Assembly: GCF_000346465.2 (NCBI RefSeq)
Contig: NC_034014.1
Span: 15,038,630-15,102,629 of the forward strand
DNA length: 64,000 bases
DNA from: Prunus persica
Lineage: Eukaryota > Streptophyta > Magnoliopsida > Rosales > Rosaceae
Direction of reading: 5' to 3'
The translations under genes and the position numbers were made by a program. Positions within the stretch are counted from its first letter, which is position 1, and every line of letters begins with the position of its first letter. Shown here piece by piece: positions 35,499 to 46,604 of the stretch. The notes beneath the pieces were generated by a model. That model searched no databases. It had not been told where the DNA came from and was given only the letters and a program-made list of their open reading frames with translations.

Positions 35499-36420
35499 CT
35501 GCAAATAACACAAACAACAGCTCAAGTAAATAAACAAATGTAGTACAAAAACTGAGTGATCGATTAATTTTATGACTTTCATTTCTTTTTTTTATTTTAT
35601 CAGTCTTTATATTTGCAAGTTTTAGTAAAAGAAAATTAATCACCTGGGGAGTGATCCCCTTCTTATCCCCCTGAATTTCAAAAGCATTAAAACACTTGAT
35701 AACAACAGAATGGGTTATTTTGTAACTCTCTTTTTATCGTTTTGTCAAAGTAATCTTACACAAGTTATGGGTATAGCTGCTAAGTTAAGCAAAATCCATA
35801 ACCAAAACCCACCAGAAATTCTTAAATCAATTACATGCTGTATTTTCTAGCATGGTGCAAGTGGCGCCACCACACAGGGTTTTTGAATTTTTTTTACTTT
35901 ATATTATACTAGCCTCTCCCGCTTCCGCGCCTGCGGGAGGCTTTTTTTTATAGAAAATTTTAAATTTATTTTAGAATTAAAAAAGATAATGGGTAGTTGT
36001 GTTCCATAAAAATAGGATCCATTATTTGATTTTTCTTTTAATTTTAATTTTTTTAATATGAAAAAGTGTGAATTTATCATATTATCTTCGTTTAATTAAT
36101 AATTTCAATTCTTAATGTTTGCATTGACCAAGGGTATTTTCTGGTATTTTGAATGTTTTATCATTCTCAGCATTTTGCTTTATATATATAGATATATTCA
36201 TATTATAAAAACTGCATATATACTCCAACGTGCAGCACATTGACACATAAATGTATTTGGTAGAACTGATTTCTAATATATAATTTCTTCTAAATAAATA
36301 AAAAGTACTTTATTCCACTAAAAACAAAACCAAAAAAGGTGCAGCACCGACCCTACGTTGGAGCAAAGCTTCCATCACATTGTGTAGGGTCTAATCAACT
36401 GTTAGAAGCCAAAAATACAA
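35499..36420. other. Region between CAD-like exon 2 and the Mutator-like element
   Basis: AT-rich; presumably intron 1 or upstream DNA of the CAD-like gene. 35855-36290 contains a dispersed repeat (GTGCAAGTGGCGCCA...CACAGGG and TATATACTCCAACGTGCA...ACATTGACACA) that recurs at 59175-59340. No exon 1 recognised. Confidence 0.5.
36412..36420 (+). repeat. Left 9-bp target-site duplication of the Mutator-like element
   Basis: AAAATACAA; matches AAAATAGAA at 51938-51946 except for one base. Confidence 0.8.
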
Positions 36421-36549
36421 GGGAAATATGCTGATATAATCAGTTTTCACAAGTGGTGTTCTGAAATGATTAGGTTACAAATTGTGTTCTGATATAATCA
36501 CTTGTGAACGTGAAATGACCAAACTGCCCTCCATATAAAAGCACATGTA
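36421..36549 (+). repeat. Left terminal inverted repeat of the Mutator-like element
   Basis: 129 bp, inverted match to 51809-51937 with only a TT/CC-type difference near 36471. It ends in ATATAAAAGCACATGTA, giving a TATAAAA at 36534-36540 that points inward. Confidence 0.95.
36534..36540 (+). promoter_or_regulatory. Putative TIR promoter TATA box reading toward the transposase
   Basis: TATAAAA near the inner edge of the left TIR, pointing toward the transposase. Its mirror image lies in the right TIR. Promoters within TIRs are known for maize MuDR; activity here is inferred. Confidence 0.5.
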
Positions 36550-37596
36550 GCAACCCTTTGCCACCCCTTTTCTGAAAGGGAACTTGTCTGAACTCCTAAA
36601 ACTCTCTCTCCTCTGTGTTGGAAGGTTGGCAAAAATTGGGGGAACTCAAGGTTGCGAGACATGTTCCCACTGAGCAATCCAGTTCGCAACCCATCCATCG
36701 TCATAACCCAAATGTCCTCAAATTTGGGACCCTAGCTTGGGCGCAGCGAAGCCGGAAGGCACGGCCTCCATTGTTGACCTCCAGATCGAGGTGACTGCTG
36801 CGAGTCCACAGAGAAGGGAAAGTGGCGACTTCCGGTGTCGTTGTGAACGGATGTGAGTTGTGATATTGGTTTGGTAGTGTATGTGTATTATGAAATCGTT
36901 CAGCCCCTTTTCACCACAGAGAGATAAAAGCTTAAATTTTCAGTTTGAAGGAGTTATGATATGTTGAAATTCATAGTTTGTGATATTATCTGCAGTGGGA
37001 TCTGTCTGGTGAACTTGAATTTTGTTTAAAATTGACTGAATGCGTGTATAATGTAGTGCAATGTGTTTGATAATGGTGAAAATAACAGCACACAGAAAAA
37101 TCATATGTTAACTTTGTCTAGCCTAAAAATTTGTAAATACGGCTAGTGTTAGGCTCAATTTAGATGCTAATGTGGGGAATTTATTGGCATTCTGGGTTTG
37201 TTTTGGTAATAAGAAGTATAGTTTGTGTGTTTTGGTTTCGAATTTGGTAATTGAGCTTGTACTACATTATACGTTTTCTATCACAACCTGATCCTTTTGT
37301 TGAAGGTGTTTACATTTGTCAAAAGCCTTGGAGGGTTAGAGGGTTCATATTTCTGCCATTGTATGTGTATGTTAGTTTGTTAATAACTTGGAACCCACAG
37401 ATATGTACAAAATCAGAGAAAAAACAAAAAGGAATAAAAGTTACTTGTTGAAGCAGCTACAATTTGAGTTTGAAGATTTGAGGATTTAGAAGATGATATG
37501 TGTAGTGGAATGACTGTTGTGCATGTTTTTATTCATCTATTTTTTATTTTTTAGTGTTATGAATCGGTGTAGTAATTATTTATGTTATTTGCAGAA
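36550..37596 (+). other. Probable 5' leader and leader intron of the transposase gene
   Basis: No coding frame. GC-richer sequence at 36700-36855 may be the leader exon, and TTATTTGCAG at 37585-37594 is a good 3' splice site two bases before the chosen ATG at 37597. Confidence 0.45.
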
Positions 37597-40050
37597 ATGG
37601 ATACAGTTGGAATTTTGGTATGCTACAATGGAAGTTGGGTTAAGAAGGATAACATTGAGAGTTATGAAGGTGGGGAGGCTAAAGGCATAATAGTGTCACG
37701 GAACGTAACGTTTTCCGAACTTGTTGAACGCATTTATAAGATCATGGATGCAGAGCCCACGAAATATAGTGTCACATTGAAGTATTCAGTTCCTGTATCC
37801 GCATCTGTCAGTAAGCACATAAGGGTTGAAGACAATGATGATGTTCAGTATTTTCTCAAGTACAACACAGATGTTATGGCCTCTAAAGTAACCCCTTTAG
37901 TAGCAAGCTTGAAAAATATCGAAGGTCATGGTATTGAAGGGTGCAATGGCATTGTAAGCGTTGAGAGTAGCAATGCTCCTGCTACCTTTGTTGTGGAACG
38001 AAGAAATGTGGTAATTTCGCACAATGAAACTGAAAATGGTGGGAATGGTTTTAATTGGAGTGATTGGGTTGAAGAAGTTCATTTTGAAAGCGGTGAAAAC
38101 ATAGTTGCTGATTTATATCAACCTAGCAATGAAGAGGAACCGTACTCTGCACCAATTGTGCATCCTCCTGAGGACAGCAATGCGGAACCCTCCACTGTGC
38201 AGTGTAGACAGGTGCAATCTGAACCTCCCCGGCAATCAAGTTCGAGTGAAATGCATACAATTCGGGTTGATTCGAAGCATGGTGAGAGTGTGGAATATAT
38301 TGGTTATGGTGGAGGCCTTTCGTGCATAAATTGGGAAGCAAATTTGAAGGTTGGCCGAGTTTATCCAAATAAGATTGCCCTTTTAAAAACCATCAGTTTA
38401 GCAGCAATTAGAGGCCACTTTCGGTTCAGAACAGTCCAATCTGGGAAGCGTCGGTTTTGTGTTCGCTGTTGGCAGGTGCCTTGCCCTTGGAAACTTTGGG
38501 CATATAAAGTTGGATTACATGAGTTTAAGGTTGTTAAATACGATCCACTTCATGAATGTGATCTGAGGTTTGTAAGTAGTCACCATCCTCAAGCTACGGC
38601 CGAATTGGTGTCTGACTGTGTTAAATGAAGATTTCAGGATTCGCGCAGCATTTATACTGCAGCTGATATAAAGACAGATGTGAAAAAAAAATTTGGTGTC
38701 AGCATAAGCTACTCTACAGCTTGGAGAAGCCGAGAGTTAGCTTTCAAAACAATGAGAGGGTCTGCAGAAGAGTCGTATTCCCTTCTCCCTTCCTATTGTT
38801 GTGAATTGGAGTGTACAAATCCGGGAACTTTGACATACATTCAGACTGATGCAGCCGACCACTTCTTATATTTTTTTATGTCAATTGGTGCATGCATACG
38901 AGGATTTAAGTCGTCAATGCGGCCCGTGATTGCTGTTGATGCTACCCATTTGAAGTGCAAGTATAAAGGTGTTTTGTTTGTTGCGACCGCATTTGACGGA
39001 AATCGCAACATATATCCTGTTGCCTTTGCGATTGGAGATTTGGAGACGGATGCAGCATGGGAGTGGTTTTTGAGAAAATTACATTGTGCAATTGGTGATT
39101 GCTCGAATCTTGTTGTCATATCTGATCGCAATGTTAGCATACAACATGGGTTGCGTAGAGTTTTTCCTGGGGCAAGCCATGGTATTTGCTTTTATCACTT
39201 GAAGGGCAATATGAAAGCCTCATTTCACTTGAAGCGACGGGATCCGATATTGGGGTATTTTGTAAGGGCAGCGAAGTCTTATCGTCTAGCGGAGTTCAAT
39301 CGTCACTTTTCGATGATAAACAATGAGCGAGTGAGAACTTATCTACTACATGCAGGCGTTCAGAAGTGGTCTCGGGCCCACTGTGATGGACGACGCTATA
39401 GTGTGATGACAACGAATATTGTGGAGTCCATTAATTCAGTTCTTCGTTTTGCAAGGATGCTTCCGGTCCTACACTTGATCGATGAAATCACAAATTTACT
39501 TCTCACTTGGTTTAGTCAACGTCGAGATTTAGCAATGAAATGTCATTCTACATTGTGCCCTAATTTGGGTGAACAGAAGTTAAGGAAGAGGTTAGACGCT
39601 GCGTCAAGGATGAATGTGGTCAAAATCAATGATGTCGAGTATAATGTTCTGGATGGTGATTTGAACGGTCTGGTGCACTTGGCAAACCGTAGTTGTACGT
39701 GCAGGAAGTTTGACTTGGAGCAACTCCCGTGCAAGCATGCTATTGCGGTATGTCGGCACTTGAATTTGAACCCCTACTCCTTTGCCTCTTCTTATTATAC
39801 ACGAGCTACATGGGCAGCTGCATATGCTGAATCTATTTATCCTGTACCACATAAAGGCACATGGGTTATTCCCGAACATTTGAACAATGTCAAAATCCTT
39901 CCTCCTGTTTGTAAGGTTATGCCGGGCCATCGCAAAATGCAAAGAGTACCTTCCAAAGGAGAGGACTCCCGGCAAAAAAAATGCTCAAGGTGTGGTGTGA
40001 AGGGCCACTACCGAAATACATGCAAACAATCTGTCCCTCTCAAGAACTGA
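37597..40050 (+). pseudogene. MURA-type Mutator transposase, one in-frame TGA
   Basis: 817 codons from ATG 37597, which follows a splice acceptor, with one TGA at 38626-38628 (codon 344), probably from CGA. Order: N-terminal acidic/variable region; MuDR DNA-binding region with FRFRTVQSGKRRFCVRCWQV near 280; MULE catalytic domain with Asp in VIAVDATHLK (~448), Asp in VVISDRNVS (~510) and Glu in TTNIVESINSVL (~610); SWIM zinc finger CTCRKFDLEQLPCKHAIAVC (~700); and a C-terminal CCHC knuckle CSRCGVKGHYRNTC. It would cut and insert this element. All catalytic and zinc residues are present; only the stop prevents translation, so recent inactivation or read-through is possible. Confidence 0.93.
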
Positions 40051-41468
40051 AGTGTCTATTTGCGCATATTGTACAGTTGTTCAGTTTGTACCTCAGTTGT
40101 CATCAACTGTGAAGTTCATGAATAGGTTCGGTGATGCTGCAGGGATGGAAGTCCGTCAATTAAACGGTCATGTGAAGCATATGGAACAAGGTAACAAGTT
40201 CCTTGCAATGAGAGCCTATTATTAGTACAAATTTGTGAACTTACACTTCCACCTGTGAAAAGGAAACCAGCTGTTATTTAACAGTGTTCCACTGGCCAAT
40301 GTGTCTTACACATTAGCATTTCTATTCGTTTGTGATGTACCTTTTATTTATTTTAATTTAAATTGTATTCGATTTGGTGTTGTGAACTGTGATTGTAGTC
40401 ACGTTGGCATCACTTGGTTTCCTTTCCTACACAACGTTTTGTCCTGTCTTTATATTCACCGTATTGGTATTGTATTGTGACTTTGTTGCGCCGTATTGGT
40501 ATTGTATTGTACCTTCGTTGCCCTCGTATTGGTATTGTATTGTACCTTTGTTGCACTGCTATTGGTAGTGTAATTAAAAAGGTTTGTGTCCAAAATGAAA
40601 TGGCCTAGAAGGCTAACTAAAATGTAATCTCGTACGTAAAACTCCTTCAAATGCAAATGTTACGCAATTACTGGGAGCGTCATTGTACTTCATGATTTCT
40701 CATTGTTCTGATTGCCATAGACCAAACTATATATAGTTTTTGGGAAACTATCCATGCTCATTGTTCTGATTGCCATAGTTATTGCTTATTTAATTCCAAT
40801 GTTCATTATAGTACTGAAATGACTAACTACTGAACTTAAATCAGTACTGAATATTACCACCTATCCCTTCAAATTGTTACTTCATTAATTAAATGTCTAT
40901 AATCCTTTTTTTTGGGGCATTTATTATTATTGCTTTCATAACTTTATTTGTCTTGTTAGTAAAAAATTTCATGTTTTTATAGTGTCCGTGGTTTGTATCC
41001 AATTGCCTTAAGGTATCGATATATGTCCCATATTTCCATGGATATTCCGCGCGTCATAACCATCGATCTGTCCGAAACCCTCCATATATACGACCGTTGC
41101 TAGAGTCACTGTTTATCATTACTCAGATGTAGAGGCTATTATATGAGGTGTATATCCATAAAGCAGCAATAAAACCATACTATAAGCACAATACGATTGC
41201 AATATGAGTCAATAATTATACAATACAAACACAATATACATGCTTAATGCTTCTAATATGAGGCCAATAAACGTTTAATAAGCACACCTCCACGTTACAG
41301 CACTTCAAATTTATACAAACTAAGTAATTTCCCACTCAACGGTGAGAATAAGAGGAAGGCGTAAACAAGGCACCACATTCATACAAAAGCCACCAAATAC
41401 ATACAAAATGATTCCACCCGTACTTACCCTGACCCAGCTACAGAAACCCTTCCACAAAATCACCATGT
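40051..41468. other. Non-coding interior of the Mutator-like element
   Basis: 3' UTR of the transposase, then AT-rich sequence. 40465-40570 has about three to four tandem copies of a ~33-bp unit around CGTATTGGTATTGTATTGTA, CC(T)TTGTTGC. No gene recognised. Confidence 0.6.
40465..40570 (+). repeat. Short tandem repeat (~33-bp unit) downstream of the transposase
   Basis: The block CGTATTGGTATTGTATTGT with a variable TTCGTTGCC-like linker occurs three times, with a degenerate fourth copy (CTATTGGTAGTGTA). Similar (ATTGGTATTG) sequence, inverted, occurs near 44330-44450. Confidence 0.75.
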
Positions 41469-42068
41469 TTACAGGTCCATGAATAGATCCAATTCTTTGG
41501 TCTTCTTCCTCGCTGCATGCACAAGGCTATGATCAGCCATTCCCTGGCCACCCTTATTCAGCACCTGCCAGACACCACCAACATCTATTTCGCTCCAATT
41601 GTAGTCAGGTGACACGACGGAAGCATAATCCCGGAACATCTCGAACCCATTGTTAAAACATTCAACCAGTTCATGGTTAAATTCTTCAGATTCAGTGAAT
41701 TTTTGGACAGCATCTTTCTTTGTTTCTTCCAATTGTAACGTCAACGAGGCTAACTTCGCGCTTCGACTTTGGGCTTTCATTGTTTGCTTAACTTCTCTAG
41801 CAAATGCTTTGTTCAGCTTGTTCGTCAAGTTGCCCATCACCTGGCCATGAATATCGCATTTGGTTTCCCACCAATCCGTTGCCGTACACAAATATTGGAG
41901 GTGACGCTTCACTTCAGCTATTTTCTTTAGCGGATCAATGTTGTCAGCCTCACTTCCGGATGACGTGGGATCGTTATTTGGAGTCCCAGGTGGAGATGGG
42001 AAAGGGACATGCCATGGCTGGTCTCCTGGGTAACTAACAACCTCGTTTGGAGGGATTACGTCTGACAT
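41469..42068 (-). CDS. Unknown protein A of the Mutator-like element
   Basis: 199 residues from ATG 42068 (MSDVIPPNEVVSYPGDQPWH). I do not recognise a known domain. The N-terminus is Pro/Ser-rich, the middle is charged and likely helical (KLNKAFAREVKQTMKAQS, LQLEETKKDAVQKF), and the C-terminus carries GFEMFRDYASVV...NWSEIDVGGVWQVLN. That C-terminal block resembles the neighbouring plus-strand gene at 43229-43756 (GFELFRKFAQIV...KWDITVGGVMNLM), so the two appear related. Transcribed away from that neighbour across 1.16 kb. The open frame and shared motif argue for a real gene; a role in transposition is only inferred from location. Confidence 0.65.
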   Translation of the reverse strand: MSDVIPPNEVVSYPGDQPWHVPFPSPPGTPNNDPTSSGSEADNIDPLKKIAEVKRHLQYLCTATDWWETKCDIHGQVMGNLTNKLNKAFAREVKQTMKAQSRSAKLASLTLQLEETKKDAVQKFTESEEFNHELVECFNNGFEMFRDYASVVSPDYNWSEIDVGGVWQVLNKGGQGMADHSLVHAARKKTKELDLFMDL

Positions 42069-43228
42069 CTTCAACTTCAAATGGGGATAATGCACACATG
42101 CACCCTGAAAAACAGTTAACGTTAGGTTGAATCTGGAGCATCGTTTTCGTTACCAACAATAGGGTGAGCTTTACTACAGCTATCGTGTCTAATATATATG
42201 GAATTGAATGAGTAGGTTAGACCCTCTTATATAGAGGAAGTTGTGTGTTTTATATTGCTTTCAATGACTACATTACAAAATCAGTCTTCAGTCATTACTC
42301 CTCTCTGTCACTGACAGCATTGTAATATGCCCATTACATCGGACCAAATACGAATATACACACCTGTCAACGTTGGAATACTCGGCCGTACCAATATACA
42401 CACCTGAACAACAGTGACTACACAAATTACACACAATCTTCATCACAATTCTATACTATATTAATATTGAAGGTGCTGCCATATGAATAATAGCTTAGTA
42501 GCAAGTTCCCCATTAACTCATTTTACCAACTGTACAGACTTGTTCATAAATGACAAAGTATCCCCTACAAATGACGACAATAGGCAAGTCCATCTAAAAA
42601 CAAATTAATACCACCAAATCAGTCATATACAGTCCCGACCTAAATGTTAAGGCGAATAAAACGTCAGGTAGGATGAATACACCTACAAATATTTGCAAAT
42701 GGAAAAAAATCAGAGTTAGGAATTCACCGTTATATACAAAAATGGAACTCATATGAAGGAATTTAGAAGACAGCAAAAAGGAAATTGGAAACACAAATAG
42801 TTTCATGGTCCATTTTTGTAATTGGCCCATTCGTTGTCAAATTACTGTACTCATATATTTGGGACAATTTGTAGTTTTGGTACAGGACGGAAATTGGGGA
42901 AAGAGGACAAAAGGAATCAATTGCAAATTCAACAAGGGTCCCATACAACAACCACCAACCAATGGTAAATGATAGTTATATATACAGCTGTTATCATGCA
43001 AAGCCCAAGTCAAACGTGTTGCCCAACAACTCCCGCCAATAACTCCCGCCTAAAATTGGACCCAACAACTGCCGCCAATAACTCCCGCCTCTTCATCACA
43101 GTCATTTACTCTTGGTCATTAATACCTCCCACTATTTAATTGTAACCCAGCTGCATCCACCCAACATTTCCATCACACTTACTGCAACCAAACCCCCCTG
43201 CCTGCGCAGCTATTTCACCTACATCACA
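42069..43228. other. Intergenic region between the two divergent related genes
   Basis: 1.16 kb, AT-rich, no gene seen. It probably holds both promoters. Near 43015-43100 the motif AACTCCCGCC(A/T) occurs about four times in 80 bp, a candidate regulatory repeat in front of the plus-strand gene. Confidence 0.5.
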
Positions 43229-43756
43229 ATGAATGGCAGTTTGGGCAAACTAATGGCCACACCAACCCACAGTAAATACCCAACACCCATGGACCCCAAC
43301 CCCACACCAAACCCAACCTTTGCCATTACTGAAGGAGGGGACACGGAAACACCTGCCAAAGCAGCAACAGAAGACACTGAAGACTGGGTCCATGGACTGC
43401 AGCAATGTCGAGCCAATACCATGTTCTGGAAAAATCTCCATGCAGACATAGTTAGCAAAATTAAAGAGGGCCAAGCTAGGTGGGGTGTCATAAAAAAACG
43501 CACAATTCGGGCGCGTTATCAAGCCCGGATGCATCTCCTACATATGAAGGCTGTCAGAGCTAGAATTGAAAATGCCCCTGCCGGTGCAGTTATTGCATTC
43601 AAAGAATCAGACGAAATGGCTCAGCTGAAGCAACAACAACTGGAATCCGGCTTCGAACTATTTAGGAAGTTTGCACAAATTGTGGATGCAGAAGGAAAGT
43701 GGGACATCACTGTGGGAGGGGTCATGAACTTAATGGGTCGCGGTCGCCGCATTTGA
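43229..43756 (+). CDS. Unknown protein B of the Mutator-like element
   Basis: 175 residues from ATG 43229 (MNGSLGKLMATPTHSKYPTP). The frame is open upstream, but 43229 is the first in-frame ATG. Pro/Thr-rich start, then a basic helical stretch (VIKKRTIRARYQARMHLLHM), then QLESGFELFRKFAQIVDAEG and KWDITVGGVMNLMGRGRRI. The last part parallels the C-terminus of the minus-strand gene at 41469-42068. The basic stretch could bind nucleic acid, but no known domain is recognised. The frame is intact, without stops. Confidence 0.65.
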   Translation: MNGSLGKLMATPTHSKYPTPMDPNPTPNPTFAITEGGDTETPAKAATEDTEDWVHGLQQCRANTMFWKNLHADIVSKIKEGQARWGVIKKRTIRARYQARMHLLHMKAVRARIENAPAGAVIAFKESDEMAQLKQQQLESGFELFRKFAQIVDAEGKWDITVGGVMNLMGRGRRI

Positions 43757-44816
43757 CGGGTATGCAACTCGAAATTCGGCCACAGCCAGAGGGTTTGCCT
43801 TGTAATATTACCATGGCTACTATTGGGGACAAACCCAGTACAGTGGAATTTTTGACGTGCCCTCTTTTTGTAATATATACGTATGAGGTGCCCTTTTTAT
43901 TTATTTCGTTTGTTTTCTGTAAGTTTGAGGGGGCCTCGTTCGTACATATGTATAATGTAAGCTGCAGGTGCCGTCTTTGTTAAGATTGTATTATGTAAGT
44001 TTGAGGTCACCTCTTTGTAAATTTTGTCTTCAGTAAGTTTCACCTGGCTTGTTATTTTATTTTGTATGCTGCCAGGTTGAGGTGGCCTTCGTATTATATG
44101 TACGTTTCAGGTGCCTTTCTTTTGTGTTGTATGCATGAGGTTTGATAACTGCAGTTGATGTAGTTTGGCTGCATTCATTTCATATTCGATATAACGTAAT
44201 TACCTTCCGCATAGTTCATATTTGTAGACTTGTTAAATGACAGTGCAAAACCAATACGTAAGACAGTATAAAAACATTTATAATAGCTGTACCAATTGCA
44301 AATCATGCAGAGGTTACATTGGAATGCCAATATAACACCAATATCGGGCATTATAAAATCAATACAAATCAATATCGATACAATAAAGGTGCAATACGAT
44401 ACCAATATAGTGCCACTGTCCTATCAATACGTCAATCATACACCAATATACAGACAACGAAGAATGGCATCTACTGTATATGCAAGTGTATACCATGCCG
44501 TATCTGTCATAAACCAAGGCTATGAATAACATTAGGCCCAATATATAATTACTGTAGGCAATGGTAAAACACCCCATTAAGTCCAGGTTTCATGTTTGTG
44601 CACTCACACCATGTAACTGAAACATTGTGCACATGCAAGTGTAACCCTTTGAATTTGGGATGACCCTCTTCAACACCCTAAATATCGCGCAACATGAACA
44701 ACAATTCATACCTTCCAAAACAAGAAGATGAGTAGGAGGAGCCTCCGTACCGTGAGGGTGAGTCAGTGACGTCTCGGTTGCCCGGTCAAGAGGCGACTTC
44801 AAGATCTCGCTGGGAA
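43757..44816. other. Non-coding interior of the Mutator-like element
   Basis: 43850-44140 has loosely repeated GAGGTGCC / GTAAGTTTGAGG blocks; 44320-44450 has repeated CAATAT / AATACGATACC-type sequence. No gene recognised. Confidence 0.5.
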
Positions 44817-45269
44817 ATGGAAGCCGCAAGTTCAGTGTGTTCACGGCTGTGCTACTGTGGGAACGTTGTCAAAACGCATACATCGTGGACGGTTGCTCAT
44901 CCTGGAAGGAGGTTTCAAGTATGTGCAAGGGTAAGTTTATTTCTGTGTAAGTTTGAGCTGACATTTGGGAATTGTCTGTATTCCAAATCTGATGTTGGCT
45001 GTCTTTGTTTGAAAACATTGATTCCGTTTCTGCAGAGGAATGGATGTACATTTTGGGAATGGGCTGACCTAGAGATGTGTGACAGATCGAAGCACATCAT
45101 TCCAGGCTTGCTTAGGAAAATAAACCGCTTGGAAGAAGAACAAAATGCTGGAAAAGGGAAGATGAAAAACCCATGGTTTTGGGTCTCTGTTTTCTTGGTT
45201 GGAATGGTCATTTATTTGTTGTTTTCCAAATGTAATAGGACTCCTGGTCATCTACAGTTGGCAGGTTAA
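44817..45269 (+). CDS. GRF-type zinc-finger membrane protein (intron 44931-45035)
   Basis: ATG 44817 starts MEAASSVCSRLCYCG. Exon 1 ends at 44930 before GTAAGT; TTTCTGCAG at 45035 leads into RNGCTFWEWADLEMC in frame. Without splicing the frame is also open. The CxCG...GRRFQVC...CTFWEWAD pattern is the GRF zinc finger, which binds single-stranded nucleic acid in some proteins. After it come a short coiled-coil-like stretch (LRKINRLEEEQN) and one membrane segment (VSVFLVGMVIYLLF), with a short tail ending at TAA. Plants have many small uncharacterised proteins of this GRF-coil-TM design. The start choice is uncertain; the frame is open to 44766 without another ATG. Confidence 0.78.
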   Translation: MEAASSVCSRLCYCGNVVKTHTSWTVAHPGRRFQVCARVSLFLCKFELTFGNCLYSKSDVGCLCLKTLIPFLQRNGCTFWEWADLEMCDRSKHIIPGLLRKINRLEEEQNAGKGKMKNPWFWVSVFLVGMVIYLLFSKCNRTPGHLQLAG

Positions 45270-46604
45270 AGTTGGTTAGGTTATAGATGTAATGGAACAG
45301 GTTTGATTTATTATAAATCAGTGATGGCAGACATGGTCGTTTTCTATTTCATATTGGGTTGAAAAGGCAAACACAAAAGGCATAGCCAATAACCCCAGGC
45401 TCAGGTATTTTGGTATCAACTCTTATGCAGCCTCAATCGTCAGACCAATTATTCCACGTAAAACATGAGAAAGAACTAAATATTTGACGGTGAGGGACCT
45501 CCCAAAACTACAACTCAATGACGTCAAATTTGAGCTTCTAATTGGCCCAGCCGAGCGTTAATGAAAATGTTTGTGCTAACGAACCCCGACATTTCCGTGC
45601 GGATCGGATTTAAAAAATGCATATACAAAACAAAGTATTCAACCTAACTAAACTAAACTAAACAGTCGACAATGCACTGTCGTCTCATGTTTACAGGTCC
45701 ATGACATAGCCACCCAATATATACTTTCAACTGTCACGAAAATGAACACCCTAATATATTGCCAAATGAGAGTCGAATATTTCGCTATAGTGGCGATAAA
45801 ATAATGGAAAAAGGCTACAATGTGGGTGGCCCCAAAAAATTGCATTTCGCTGCAACTTGTGCCAAATGATGGATTTACAATCTCTGTTAAGCACAGAATG
45901 TCAACAATTACTTGTAACAAAGGAAAGTGAATACAACCCTTCTACCATGGAAGACAAGTACAGTTGAATTCCGTTACATAAATGAACACCCTGCAACAAA
46001 CTACAAAATCACCCCACTTTATCGCGTGGTGAGCAAAATGTCAAAAATTGTGCCATGTTACGCAAAAACTCATATTCAGTTTCAATATTCACAATACGAC
46101 AAAACAGCCTGCAACTTCTTTCACATACGTGTACAGAATCTGAGATGTCAATATGGGTATGAAGCTCGAAGGACCACCTGCAGAAGGAGGACATATGTGC
46201 CACTTCAGCATTCATATAAAGGGAAAATGAGATGTCATAAGACATGTTCAATTTGAAGAAGTAATTGTTTGAACCTTTCATAAAGAACATGAAACAAGTT
46301 TTGGATTAGACACAGTCGGAGTTTAGAACATATGACATACGTAAATCAGATGCCAGTTGCGAAACATTGACATTACCATCTATAGTGTTCAAATCCCCAA
46401 TACCCTAAACTTTGATGCACAAAAGTAGCCATTTTCATTCATCACAGTTGGACAAGTTCCGAACATAATGTAAGTTATCTTAAATGAACACTGACGTCAC
46501 AGGTGAGTACGTACGACGTAACTACAATGAAGTAAATAACAACGCAATTCCAAAGGCAATAGTTAACAATAAAGCAGCAATGAGGTCAGTTTAGGGCTTT
46601 TACC
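45270..46604. other. Non-coding interior of the Mutator-like element, between two converging genes
   Basis: No gene supported. Frames at 45648-45920 and 45927-46256 show no recognisable motif and are probably chance. 3' UTRs of the GRF gene (+) and the protease gene (-) converge here. Confidence 0.5.

Noticed and set aside
45648..46256. Two ~100-codon frames between the GRF gene and the protease gene
   Set aside because: No motif, unlikely composition, and in the 3' regions of converging genes.
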